From assembly GCF_016745505.1 (NCBI RefSeq), contig NZ_JAERUC010000039.1, positions 1 through 64,000 on the forward strand: 64,000 bases of DNA, written 5' to 3'. The DNA is from Streptomyces silvae (lineage in GTDB: Bacteria; Actinomycetota; Actinomycetes; Streptomycetales; Streptomycetaceae). The notes under the pieces are model-generated. The model ran no database searches. It had not been told where the DNA came from and was given only the letters and a program-made list of their open reading frames with translations. Position 1 is the stretch's first letter; the number at the start of each line of letters is the position of its first letter. Positions 17,016 through 26,797 of this stretch are shown piece after piece. The position numbers and the translations under genes were made by a program.

Positions 17016-17375
17016 ATGCTTGACGCCCTGACGGTCGCGGTCGCCGTGACCGCGCTCGCCCTCGCCGCCTGGTGCGGGATCGCCGCCTACCGGGACCAGC
17101 CCACGAAGGACTGGCACTTCATCGGCATGGCGGTCGTCTCCGTGCTGGCACTGGCGCAGCTGCTCGTGGGAATCGTGCAGCTGGCGCGCGGTGAGCGGCC
17201 CGAGCAGGGCATGACGATCTTCATCGCCTATCTGATCGGCGCCTTCGCGGCCGTACCGGCTGCGGGATTCCTGTCGCTGACGGAGCGGACCCGGTGGGGC
17301 TCGGTGACGGTGGCGGCCGGTGCGGTCGTGCTCGCCGTCCTCGAAGTGCGGCTCTACGACATCTGGGGAAACTGA
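17016..17375 (+). CDS. Small four-span membrane protein
   Basis: The 119-residue product is almost all hydrophobic. Four spans lie at about residues 4-24, 36-56, 69-89 and 95-113, with short loops (RDQPTKDWH, RGERPEQG). No family is recognised. TACCCT ends seven bases before the ATG and there is no ribosome site, so the mRNA may be leaderless. A second membrane protein gene begins two bases after its stop, which indicates an operon. Confidence 0.75.
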   Translation: MLDALTVAVAVTALALAAWCGIAAYRDQPTKDWHFIGMAVVSVLALAQLLVGIVQLARGERPEQGMTIFIAYLIGAFAAVPAAGFLSLTERTRWGSVTVAAGAVVLAVLEVRLYDIWGN

Positions 17376-17377
17376 CC

Positions 17378-17839
17378 ATGAGCGACACCGACCGCACGGG
17401 GGCGCCCGCGTCCCCGGCCCCGCAGACGGACACACCGCGGCAGAAGCAGCAGTTCGAGCTCGGCACCGGACCCGGGCGCGTACTGGTCTGGTTCTACGGG
17501 GTGTTCACCGTGGCCGCCGCGTCCCGCTCGATCGTCCAGATGATCCTGGACTTCGACAAGGCGCCGCTGGCGTACGTGCTGTCGGCCGTGGCCGCCGTCG
17601 TGTACGGCTTCATCACCTACTCGCTGGTGCGGGGCGGCGAGAAGGCCCGCCGGGCGGCGCTCGTGTGCTGCGCCGTCGAACTGGCCGGGGTCCTGGTCGT
17701 CGGCACCTGGACGCTGGTGAAGCCGTCCGCCTTCCCCGACGCCACGGTGTGGTCGGACTTCGGCGTGGGCTACCTGTTCATCCCGGTGATCCTTCCGGTC
17801 ACCGGGATGATCTGGCTGCGCCGCGCGCGGAACGCCTGA
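17378..17839 (+). CDS. Four-span membrane protein, second gene of pair
   Basis: The 153-residue product has a polar N-terminus (about 35 residues, Pro/Thr/Gln-rich), then four hydrophobic spans, and ends in WLRRARNA, which suggests a cytoplasmic C-terminus. RGGEKARRAALVCC marks an inside loop. No family is recognised, though the layout is common in actinomycete integral membrane proteins. It starts two bases after the preceding gene, so the two products probably act together. Confidence 0.75.
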   Translation: MSDTDRTGAPASPAPQTDTPRQKQQFELGTGPGRVLVWFYGVFTVAAASRSIVQMILDFDKAPLAYVLSAVAAVVYGFITYSLVRGGEKARRAALVCCAVELAGVLVVGTWTLVKPSAFPDATVWSDFGVGYLFIPVILPVTGMIWLRRARNA

Positions 17840-17852
17840 CACGGCTGACCTA

Positions 17853-17882
17853 CGTCCGGGCGTCACGGGAGCTGCCCGGGCG
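17853..17882. terminator. Hairpin between convergent genes
   Basis: CGTCCGGGC and GCCCGGGCG pair with one G-U across 12 bases. It lies between the membrane protein gene and the convergent acetyltransferase gene. Confidence 0.5.
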
Positions 17883-17888
17883 CCTCGT

Positions 17889-18392
17889 TCAGGCGCTGGT
17901 CACATAGGCCGGCGCGGTGGCGTCCTTCTCCAGGAGGACCAGCCGGACTCCGTCGCCACCGGTGGTGTTGCCCACCCTGGCGTACCCCGCCTTGCGGTAG
18001 AGGCGCAGATTTCCCTCGCTGCGCTCGCCCGTGTGCAGACGGAAGCGGGTCGCCGAACGCCCGTCCGCCAGGCCGGACTCCGCCGCCCGCAGGAGGCGCA
18101 TACCGAGGCCGTGGTTACGGAGCCGGGGGTGGACGCAGAGCTTGCCGATCCGTCCGGTGCCGTCCGTATCGGTGAAGCCGCGTACGGAGCCGACGACTTC
18201 GTCGCCCAGCCGGGCCACGAACACCAGGTCCGTGGCGACTTCGTCCCGCACGGAGTCGAGGCTCTGGACGAGCGGGTCGATCCGGTAGTTGCCGTAGAGC
18301 TCCGCCTCGCTCTGGAAGCAGAGGTACTGGAGTCTGAAGATCTGCTCGACGTCCTGTGCCGTCGCCGCCGAGATGGTCACGCTCATGCCCAT
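17889..18392 (-). CDS. GNAT-family N-acetyltransferase
   Basis: The 167-residue protein has the GNAT core. VFVARLGDEVVGSVRGF is the beta-strand pair, IGKLCVHPRLRNHGLGMRLLRAAE contains the acetyl-CoA pyrophosphate loop (RNHGLG), and NLRLYRKAGYARVG is the terminal motif. The substrate is unknown. The ATG at 18390-18392 is preferred because GGGAGG lies nine bases upstream. It follows a sigma-factor-like gene on the same strand with a 36-base gap, so the two may be co-transcribed. Confidence 0.8.
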   Translation of the reverse strand: MGMSVTISAATAQDVEQIFRLQYLCFQSEAELYGNYRIDPLVQSLDSVRDEVATDLVFVARLGDEVVGSVRGFTDTDGTGRIGKLCVHPRLRNHGLGMRLLRAAESGLADGRSATRFRLHTGERSEGNLRLYRKAGYARVGNTTGGDGVRLVLLEKDATAPAYVTSA

Positions 18393-18428
18393 GTGTGCAT
18401 GCCTCCCGCTCACCTGTCCGCCGGTTGT

Positions 18429-19043
18429 CTACCGCTCCATTCCCCGCAGTTCAGGAGCTACAACCTCCGCCGCGAGCATTCTGCGCAGACATCCAAGGCA
18501 TCGGGAACGCATAGGGCCCAAACTCCCCTGTGACATACCCAACTCCCCTGCGATTTCCCGGTACGTCGGATCGTGGGGGGCCAGCATCGCCTCCAGTAAG
18601 CGGGGGCAGCGTCCGGGCAGCCGCCCCACCGCGGTGCGCAGCACCCGGCGTTCGTCGGCCCCCACCGCGATCCGTTCGGGAGAGCCGGCCCAGTCGCCCG
18701 GCGGCCCGCCGACGGTGTAGGCGCGCTCGCGCCGGCTTCTGCGGCGGGCCCCGCGCACCTCAGCCCGTACGGCGGCGCGGACCCAGCGGGCGGGATCGGC
18801 GGGCACCTCGGGTCCGGGCCGCCGCTCCAGGAGCCTCAGCCAGACCGACTGCTCCAGGTCGGCGGCCTCGACCCCGGCGGCGTGGGCCTCGGCCGCCGCC
18901 TCCGCGCGGACCAGCGCGTGCAGGGCGAGCACGACGGCCCGCCAACCGTCGCCCGGTCTCCCGCCGGGGGCGACAGGAACGACAGGGGCGACAGAGGCCG
19001 GCGGGACGGCAGGAGCGGCAGGAGCATGATCAAGAAGAGTCAC
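18429..19043 (-). CDS. ECF-like sigma-70 family factor
   Basis: The 204-residue protein has an Ala/Pro-rich N-terminus. A region-2-like helix set follows (residues about 35-100; ALVRAEAAAEAHAAGVEAADLEQSVWLRLLER, then RWVRAAVRAEVRGARRRSRRE). The region 4 helix-turn-helix ends the protein (TYREIAGELGMSQGSLGPMRSRCLGCLRRML). No anti-sigma gene is adjacent. It uses a GTG start with GGGGAG 11 bases upstream. Such lone factors are common in Streptomyces, and the target promoters cannot be inferred here. The acetyltransferase gene follows at once. Confidence 0.78.
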   Translation of the reverse strand: MTLLDHAPAAPAVPPASVAPVVPVAPGGRPGDGWRAVVLALHALVRAEAAAEAHAAGVEAADLEQSVWLRLLERRPGPEVPADPARWVRAAVRAEVRGARRRSRRERAYTVGGPPGDWAGSPERIAVGADERRVLRTAVGRLPGRCPRLLEAMLAPHDPTYREIAGELGMSQGSLGPMRSRCLGCLRRMLAAEVVAPELRGMER

Positions 19044-19138
19044 GCTCCGTCAACGCTCCCCGTGCGCGGCCGGCTGCCGCACACGGAGAGCTCCACCCGA
19101 CCGGGGCATGAGGGCCGCGCGGCTGACGCGCCCGGGGG

Positions 19139-20314
19139 TCAGCGCGCGGCGAAGTCGGCCGCCGCGAGCAGGGCGGTGTCCGGGTTGTCGGAGAAGATCC
19201 CGTCGATGCCCGTGGCGAAGTACGCCTGGAAGGCGCCGAACGCGTCGCCGTACGCGTTCGGGTCCGTGCCGCGCCGGAAGTCCGCGGGCAGGAAGGTGTT
19301 CTCGTTGCGCATCGTGTACGGGTGCAGGACGAGGCCCCGCGCGTGCGCGTCCGCGACCAGGGTCGTGGGGGTGGTCAGCCGTCCCTGGCCGTCCTTGGGG
19401 ATGACCAGGTCCAGCGTGGGGCCGATGCCCTGGGCGAAGGAGGCGATCCACTTCAGCCCGGCGGGCTTCACCAGGTCGGCGACGGTGCGCGGGTCACCGG
19501 CCTCCACGAAGTCCCAGGGCCGCTCGGACGGACCTGACAGCAGGACGACCCGGGGCGTGGCGACGAGCTTCGAGAGCCGTCGCATCGAGTCCGGCTCGAA
19601 GGACTGGAGGAGCAGCGCGGAGTTCGCCCGGTGCCGGCCGTGGCGGCGCAGCAGCTTGGCGAGCGGCTCCTCCAGGCCGAGCCCGAGGCCCCTGAAGTAG
19701 GTGGGGTGCTTGGTCTCGACGTACAGCCAGACGGGCCTGCCGCGCCGGCGGCCCTCCTTCTCCGCCCAGCGCAGGACCTCCTCGAAGGTGGGGATCTCCC
19801 AGCGGCCGTCGTACAGCGTGTTCTCCTGGCGGTTGCCGGGGATGCGCTCCTTGGCCCTGAGGGTCTTGAGCTCGGCGAGGGTGAAGTCCTCGGTGAACCA
19901 GCCGGTGAGGGAGACCCCGTCGACCCGCTTGGTGGTCCTGCGGCTCGCGAACTCGGGGTGATCGGCGACGTCCGTCGTGCCGGTGATGTCGTTCTCGTGG
20001 CGGCAGACCAGGTGGCCGTCCTTGGTCGGCACGAGGTCCTGCTCGACGATGTGCGCGCCCATGTCGAGGGCCAGCTGGTAGGAGCCGAGGGTGTGCTCGG
20101 GGCGGTAGCCGCTGGCGCCGCGGTGGCCGATGACGGTGGGCACGGGCAGGTCCCGGTAGCCGCCCTTGCCCCCGCGTCCGTCCGTGGCGACACGCCCGGC
20201 GGCATTCGCCGTGGAGGCCGTTCCCAGGGCCGTCGTCCCGAGGGCCGTCGTGCCGAGGACGGCCGCTCCCAGGAGGGTCCGGCGGCCCGGCCCGGTCTGC
20301 GCGCGCTCTGTCAT
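19139..20314 (-). CDS. Secreted glycerophosphodiester phosphodiesterase (Tat substrate)
   Basis: The 391-residue enzyme has a twin-arginine signal peptide (GRRTLLGAAVLGTTALG) with a cleavable Ala-rich end near TANAAG. The catalytic core begins VIGHRGASGYRPEHT (active-site His and Arg) and continues IVEQDLVPTKDGHLVCRHEN, with the metal-binding Glu/Asp and the second His. It hydrolyses glycerophosphodiesters to glycerol-3-phosphate and an alcohol outside the cell, which helps phosphate and glycerol scavenging. The second ATG is chosen because GAGGAG is just upstream. It is divergent from the acyltransferase gene and shares a 233-base promoter region with it. Confidence 0.9.
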   Translation of the reverse strand: MTERAQTGPGRRTLLGAAVLGTTALGTTALGTASTANAAGRVATDGRGGKGGYRDLPVPTVIGHRGASGYRPEHTLGSYQLALDMGAHIVEQDLVPTKDGHLVCRHENDITGTTDVADHPEFASRRTTKRVDGVSLTGWFTEDFTLAELKTLRAKERIPGNRQENTLYDGRWEIPTFEEVLRWAEKEGRRRGRPVWLYVETKHPTYFRGLGLGLEEPLAKLLRRHGRHRANSALLLQSFEPDSMRRLSKLVATPRVVLLSGPSERPWDFVEAGDPRTVADLVKPAGLKWIASFAQGIGPTLDLVIPKDGQGRLTTPTTLVADAHARGLVLHPYTMRNENTFLPADFRRGTDPNAYGDAFGAFQAYFATGIDGIFSDNPDTALLAAADFAAR

Positions 20315-20547
20315 GAATGCTCCTCGCATGTGATGTCTGGCACCTTCGGGGCGAGGCTCGATCGTAGGCAGCTACGCCATCGGTGGGGCGGACCGTGGAC
20401 GAACATGGCGGAAACACACGTCAACACTGCGTATCCGCTGGGTGAACCCGATGTGCGGAGAGGCGGTACCCGCGAGTATCGTCCTCACCTGCACAGACCC
20501 TCGCGAATTCCCGCCCCGGCCGCCCGGCCACGACACCGGAGGATGCG

Positions 20548-21219
20548 TTGTCCCGACTCACGGTCATCAAGGCAGTGCTCGGACCGATCCTGCGCCTGCT
20601 CTTCCGGCCACAGGTGGAGGGTGTCGAGAACATCCCCGGGGACGGTCCGGTGATCCTCGCGGGCAACCATCTGACGTTCATCGACTCGATGATCATGCCG
20701 ATCTGCTGCGACCGGCCGGTGTTCTACATCGGCAAGGACGAGTACGTCACCGGCAAGGGGCTCAAGGGCCGCCTCATGGCCTGGTTCTTCACCGGCTGCG
20801 GCATGATCCCGGTCGACCGGGACGGTGGCCGCGGCGGCGTCGCGGCGCTGATGACGGGCCGCCGGGTGCTGGAGGAGGGCCACGCCTTCGCCATCTACCC
20901 CGAGGGCACCCGCTCCCCCGACGGCCGTCTGTACCGGGGCCGTACGGGTATCGCGCGGCTGACGCTGATGACCGGTGCGCCGGTCGTGCCGTTCGCGATG
21001 ATCGGCACCGACAAGCTGCAGCCGGGCGGCGCCGGTCTGCCCCGCCCGGGGAAGGTCACGGTCCGCTTCGGTGAGCCGATGGAGTTCTCCCGGTACGAGG
21101 GCATGGACCGCGACCGCTACGTGCTGCGGGCGGTGACGGACTCCGTGATGGCCGAAGTGATGCGGCTGTCCGGTCAGGAGTACGTCGACATGTACGCCAC
21201 GAAGGCCAAGGCCGCCTGA
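20548..21219 (+). CDS. 1-acylglycerol-3-phosphate O-acyltransferase (PlsC-like)
   Basis: The 223-residue enzyme has acyltransferase motif I NHLTFID (HX4D), motif II around FFTGCGMIPVDRDGGRG, motif III YPEGTRSPDGRLYRGRTG and a motif IV Pro region (APVVPFAMIG). It transfers fatty acyl chains to lysophosphatidate in membrane lipid synthesis. The start is TTG (20548-20550). GGAGG lies six bases before it, and the nearer ATG is out of frame. A strong hairpin follows 20 bases after the stop codon. Confidence 0.88.
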   Translation: MSRLTVIKAVLGPILRLLFRPQVEGVENIPGDGPVILAGNHLTFIDSMIMPICCDRPVFYIGKDEYVTGKGLKGRLMAWFFTGCGMIPVDRDGGRGGVAALMTGRRVLEEGHAFAIYPEGTRSPDGRLYRGRTGIARLTLMTGAPVVPFAMIGTDKLQPGGAGLPRPGKVTVRFGEPMEFSRYEGMDRDRYVLRAVTDSVMAEVMRLSGQEYVDMYATKAKAA

Positions 21220-21239
21220 GCCGTACGGGTGGAATCACG

Positions 21240-21265
21240 GTGCCCGGCGCGGAAGCGCCGGGCAC
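21240..21265 (+). terminator. Terminator after the plsC-like gene
   Basis: An 11-bp perfect stem, GTGCCCGGCGC with GCGCCGGGCAC, with a GGAA tetraloop. Confidence 0.88.
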
Positions 21266-21272
21266 TCTCGCG

Positions 21273-21394
21273 TTCGGCACCCACGCGCCGGCGTTCGGTA
21301 CCCACCCGTCGGCGGGCACCCGCGCGCCGGGCACCCGCCCCTCAGGCACTCACACGCCCCGCATCCACCCTCCGGGCATCCGCGCGCCGGGCAC
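21273..21394. repeat. Degenerate short direct repeats between convergent genes
   Basis: About seven loose copies of a 12-20-bp unit (GGCACCCGCGCGCC and variants such as GGTACCCACCCG, GGCACTCACACGCC and GGCATCCGCGCGCC) fill the gap between the terminator hairpin and the stop codon of the convergent efflux gene. The hairpin arm itself contains the same GTGCCCGGCGC sequence, so the array may derive from terminator slippage. Confidence 0.65.
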
Positions 21395-22942
21395 TCACTC
21401 GTCCGGGATGATCCCGTCCTCCAGCCGCTGGCCGCGCAGCAGGAACCACGCCGCCACGGCCGTAGCGAGCAGGACCACCGCGCCCACCGCCGCCGACACC
21501 CGCAGCCCGTTGACGAAGGCCTCCTGGGCCGCGACGACGAGCTCGCTCCCCTGGTGTGCCGGAAGGTGTTCCGCCGTCTCCACGGCTCCGCCCAGCGACT
21601 CGTGGGCCGCCGTCGCCGCTGCGGCCGGGATGCCTTCGGGGGTTCCGAAGCCCTTGTAGACGCCGGTGACGATGGATCCGAGCAGCGCGATGCCGAGGGC
21701 CGCCCCGAGTTCGTACGCCGTCTCGGACACCGCGGACGCGGAGCCGGCCTGTTCCTTGGGGACGCTGGAGAGGATGACGTCGGAGGTGACGGTGAACGCG
21801 AATCCCGCGCCGACGCCCACGACCAGGAGCAGCACCCCGATCAGGGGGTAGCCGGTCTCCTTGTGGATCACGGTGACCACGGCGAGCGACAGGCCGATCG
21901 CCCCCAGCCCGACGGCGACCACGGAGCGCACGGAGTAGCGGCGTGCCACCCTCCCCGCGAGCAGTCCGGCGGTCACCGCGCCGACGGCCGCGGGCAACTC
22001 GGCGAGCCCGGCCTCCAGGGGGCCCCGCCCCTGGACCAGTTGGAGGAACTGGGAGAGGAAGAAGACGATCCCGGACAGGCCGAGGATGGTCAGCAGGTCG
22101 GCGAGGACCGCGCCGGAGAACCCCCGGTGGTGGAAGAGCCGCATGTCCAGCAGCGGGGCGGGGAGCTTCAGCTGACGGCGCACGAACCAGGTGAGCGCCA
22201 GCAGACCGCCGACGGCCGCCACGACGTTCTCCCAGCCCACACCGTGTGCGGCGGCCTCCTTGATGGCGTAGACGACCCCGATCATGCCGACCAGGGAGAG
22301 TCCCACACTGATCAGGTCCCAGGGGCCCGGGGCAGGGTTCTTCGACTCGGGGATCATCTTGATGCCCACGGCGACGAGGACCGCCATCACGGGCAGGTTG
22401 ATCAGGAAGACCGAGCCCCACCAGAAGTGCTCCAGGAGGAGCCCGCCCACGACCGGTCCGACGGCGGCGCCGGCCGAGGCCATCGCGCCCCAGATGCCGA
22501 CGGCGAGGCTGCGTTCGCGCGGGTCGTGGAAGAGGTTGCGGATCAGGGCCAGGGTGGACGGCATCAGGGTGGCGCCCGCGACACCGAGCAGCGCGCGGGC
22601 CAGGATCATCATCTCGGGACTGGACGCGTAGGCGTTGAGCACGGACACCGCGCCGAAGGCGGTGGCGCCGGTCAGCAGCAGCTTCTTACGGCCGATGCGG
22701 TCACCGAGGCTGCCCATGGAGACCAGGAGTCCGGCGATGACGAAGGAGTAGACGTCGCCGATCCAGAGCAGCTGGGTGCCGGTCGGTTCGAGGTCCTCGC
22801 TGAGGAACGGCGTCGCCAGACCGAGGACGGTGGCGTCCACCGCGACCAGCAGCACCGCCAGGACGAGGACGGTGAGCGCGATCCACCGGCCCGGATGGTG
22901 CAGGTCGCCGGTGACGCCCGCCCGCTTGTAGGTGCTGCTCAT
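21395..22942 (-). CDS. DHA2-family (EmrB/QacA) MFS drug efflux transporter, 14 spans
   Basis: The 515-residue membrane protein has DHA2 signatures. LVAVDATVLGLATPFLSEDL is in span 1, DRIGRKK in loop 2-3, ARALLGVAGATLMPSTLALI is motif B-like, and AMASAGAAVGPVVGGLLLE is motif C, the antiporter motif. It probably pumps lipophilic cations or drugs out with proton antiport. The ATG overlaps the TGA of the upstream TetR gene, so the pair is a classic self-regulated repressor/pump operon. Confidence 0.88.
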   Translation of the reverse strand: MSSTYKRAGVTGDLHHPGRWIALTVLVLAVLLVAVDATVLGLATPFLSEDLEPTGTQLLWIGDVYSFVIAGLLVSMGSLGDRIGRKKLLLTGATAFGAVSVLNAYASSPEMMILARALLGVAGATLMPSTLALIRNLFHDPRERSLAVGIWGAMASAGAAVGPVVGGLLLEHFWWGSVFLINLPVMAVLVAVGIKMIPESKNPAPGPWDLISVGLSLVGMIGVVYAIKEAAAHGVGWENVVAAVGGLLALTWFVRRQLKLPAPLLDMRLFHHRGFSGAVLADLLTILGLSGIVFFLSQFLQLVQGRGPLEAGLAELPAAVGAVTAGLLAGRVARRYSVRSVVAVGLGAIGLSLAVVTVIHKETGYPLIGVLLLVVGVGAGFAFTVTSDVILSSVPKEQAGSASAVSETAYELGAALGIALLGSIVTGVYKGFGTPEGIPAAAATAAHESLGGAVETAEHLPAHQGSELVVAAQEAFVNGLRVSAAVGAVVLLATAVAAWFLLRGQRLEDGIIPDE

Positions 22943-23490
22943 TTCTCCACGCTCCGGCGTGCTCCGCCCAGGAGCAACTCGACGATCATGTACGGGAAGT
23001 CCTGCGCGGCCACCCGGCCGGTCTGCACGGACCACGCGCAGCTGCCGATCAGGCCGTACAGCGCCTCGGTCAGCCAGGCCGGGGTGAGGTCGATCCTGAA
23101 CTCGCCGCGCTCCTGGCCCCGGCGGAAGAACGCCGAGACGCGCGCGTCCAGCCGGCTCCAGCCCTCGTTGACGTCGTCGCCCTCGAAGAGCTGGTTCTCG
23201 GTGACGAGGAACGACAGCAGTCCGGCGCTGGGCTCGACGGCCGCGATCAGCCGCCGCAGGCCCTCCTCGGCGGCGCCGTCGTCGAGCGCGGCGGAGTCCA
23301 GGGCCGCCTCGAACTCCCGGATGCCGAGGTCCTCCAGAGCGCCGACCAGGGCGTCCCGCCCGGCGAAGTGCCGGTGCAGGGTGGCGCGGCCGATGCCGGC
23401 GGCGCGGGCGACCTCGTCCATGGTCGCGGTGGATTTGCGGGTCAGCAGGGCGGCGGCGCTGCGCAGCACCTGCTCACGGTCGAGAGTCAT
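22939..23490 (-). CDS. TetR-family transcriptional repressor of the adjacent efflux pump
   Basis: The 183-residue regulator has an N-terminal helix-turn-helix at about residues 23-45 (TMDEVARAAGIGRATLHRHFAGRDALV) and an all-helical ligand domain. It overlaps the efflux gene by four bases, so it very probably controls its own operon. Direct repeats TGAGACGACAC and TGAGACACGA (23490-23521) lie immediately before its start and are candidate operator half-sites. The inducer is unknown. Confidence 0.88.
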   Translation of the reverse strand: MTLDREQVLRSAAALLTRKSTATMDEVARAAGIGRATLHRHFAGRDALVGALEDLGIREFEAALDSAALDDGAAEEGLRRLIAAVEPSAGLLSFLVTENQLFEGDDVNEGWSRLDARVSAFFRRGQERGEFRIDLTPAWLTEALYGLIGSCAWSVQTGRVAAQDFPYMIVELLLGGARRSVEK

Positions 23491-23600
23491 GAGACGACAC
23501 TAACCCATATGAGACACGAACGTCCCACTCCGCTCCCCCGGCCGCGCGACGGCCGGAAAGGGTCCGCCGGTGCCGGGCGGTCCGGAGGCACCATGGCGCC

Positions 23601-24101
23601 ATGAAGCCGCTGCTGCTGATCGACATCGACGGTCCGCTCAACCCCTATGCGGCGCTGGCCGGCCGCACCCTCCCGGAGGGCTACGAGCTCCACCGGATGC
23701 GGCCGACGGGGTGGAAGACCGGGGCGGGCCTGCCCGTCCTGCTCAGTCCCGGCCACGGCGGTGAGCTGCTGGCCCTCGCCGGTCGGTACGAACTCGTCTG
23801 GGCCACCACCTGGAAGGACGAGGCGAACGAGTGGGTCGGCCCGCGCATCGGGCTGCCCCCGTTGCCGTACATCGACTGGCCCGCGATGCACGCGGTCACG
23901 GCGGACGGGACGTACTGGAAGACCCGCCATGTCGTCGACTACGCGGACGGCAGGCCGTTCGCCTGGGTCGACGACGAGATCACCGCTCTCGACACGGCGT
24001 GGGTCGCCGCGCACCACCCGGGGCGGGCCCTGCTGCGGAGGGTCGACCCCTGGGTGGGGCTGGTGCGGGCGGACTTCGAGGCGCTCGCCGACTGGGCGTG
24101 A
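23601..24101 (+). CDS. HAD-superfamily protein (HAD_SAK-like)
   Basis: The 166-residue protein opens with LLIDIDGPLNP, the HAD motif I (Asp8 and Asp10). A compact fold follows, with motif-III/IV-like acidic segment AWVDDEITALD. WATTWKDEANEW and the small size fit the HAD domain group described near RNA-repair (Swiss-army-knife) proteins. Phosphatase or nuclease-associated activity is possible, and the substrate is unknown. GGAGG lies about 14 bases upstream of the ATG. It is a single gene, convergent to the aldo-keto reductase gene. Confidence 0.75.
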   Translation: MKPLLLIDIDGPLNPYAALAGRTLPEGYELHRMRPTGWKTGAGLPVLLSPGHGGELLALAGRYELVWATTWKDEANEWVGPRIGLPPLPYIDWPAMHAVTADGTYWKTRHVVDYADGRPFAWVDDEITALDTAWVAAHHPGRALLRRVDPWVGLVRADFEALADWA

Positions 24102-24104
24102 GCC

Positions 24105-24133
24105 CGCGCCGGGCGGCGCCCGTACCCGGCGCG
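24105..24133. terminator. Bidirectional hairpin between convergent genes
   Basis: CGCGCCGGG (24105-24113) pairs with CCCGGCGCG (24125-24133), and an 11-base loop separates them. Confidence 0.65.
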
Positions 24134-24143
24134 GAGCGTCCGT

Positions 24144-25115
24144 TCAGCTCCAGGGCAGCGAGGCCCGGTGGCGCCAGTACGCCTCGGGCTCCTCCACCAG
24201 GGCGGACAGCCGGTCCAGCCGCTCCGGGTCCAGGTCGAGCAGCGGCGCGTGCAGATTGGCCGCGAGCTGGGCGACGGTGACCGCGCCGGACAGGACGACT
24301 CCGGCCCAGGGCTGGTGGAGCACCAGGGCCAGGGCGACGGCGTCCGCGTCCAGTCCGGCCTCGGCGCCGATCTCCCGGACGACGGCGGGCGCCTCGGTCC
24401 CCGCGAGCCGGCCGTTGGCCATGGCCTCCTTGACGATCACGGTGAGCCCCGCGTCGTGCGCCTCGGCGAGCGCCGCTCCGGCGGAGGTGTCCAGGGCGTT
24501 GTAGGTGGCCTGGACGGTACGGAAGAGGGGCTCGCCGTCCACGGTCACGGCGACGGCGGCGCGGATGGCGTCGCTCTGCCCGGGGCCGCTCGTGGAGAAG
24601 CCGACGGTGGTGCCTCCGGCGGCCAGCTCGGCGAGGCGTGCGTGCAGGTCCTTGTCGCTCAGCGCCGGGCTGTCGGCGGTCAGCGAGTGGATCTGGTAGA
24701 GGTCGAGCCGGTCGCCGAGCAGCTCCGCCGTCTCGGCGTACTGGCGCTCGAAGGTGGCCTGGCCGTGGTCCTTGACCTCGTGTGTCTCGGCGTCGACGTG
24801 CCAGTCACCGGTGTAGGTGTAGCCCCATTTGCTGCCGATGACCACGTCCGTGACGTCGGGGCGGGCGGTCAGCCACTCGGCGAGGAACTCCTCGGCGCGG
24901 CCGTAGGAGCGGGCGGCGTCGAAGTAGCGCACGCCCTGGGCGTAGGCCGCGTCCAGCAGTTCATGGGTGCGGGCGCGCAGCGCGTCCACGCCGCGGTCGC
25001 CGGGCAGATCGCGGTCACGGTGCGGGGTGATGTAGCCGGGCCTGCCGACGGCGGCCAGGCCGAGCCCGATGTGGGAGGTCGGGGTAGTCGCTCGGTTCAG
25101 GCGGGCGAAGGGCAT
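24144..25115 (-). CDS. Aldo/keto reductase
   Basis: The 323-residue protein has the AKR barrel layout. An N-terminal GLGLAAVGRPGY is followed by GVRYFDAARSYGRAEEFLAEWL, with the catalytic Asp and Tyr in the DxxxxYG arrangement. Catalytic Lys lies in VIGSKWGYTYTGDW, and LDLYQIHSL carries the His. It presumably reduces carbonyls with NADPH. The substrate is unknown. GAGGAG lies before the ATG. It follows argH on the same strand with a 64-base gap, so read-through from argH is possible. Confidence 0.85.
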   Translation of the reverse strand: MPFARLNRATTPTSHIGLGLAAVGRPGYITPHRDRDLPGDRGVDALRARTHELLDAAYAQGVRYFDAARSYGRAEEFLAEWLTARPDVTDVVIGSKWGYTYTGDWHVDAETHEVKDHGQATFERQYAETAELLGDRLDLYQIHSLTADSPALSDKDLHARLAELAAGGTTVGFSTSGPGQSDAIRAAVAVTVDGEPLFRTVQATYNALDTSAGAALAEAHDAGLTVIVKEAMANGRLAGTEAPAVVREIGAEAGLDADAVALALVLHQPWAGVVLSGAVTVAQLAANLHAPLLDLDPERLDRLSALVEEPEAYWRHRASLPWS

Positions 25116-25179
25116 CGCGGGCTCCTCTGGGTCGGTTCCGAACGCCTTCCCGTCAACGTAGCCCGCGATGCCTGCCGAA

Positions 25180-26715
<1,536 letters not shown>

Positions 26716-26797
26716 TCAGGGGTGGGAAAATGACTGTCATCGGAGGAGGCCGCCCTCTACCATCGGCATCCGCGCACACGCACTTCAGGGGGAGCTC

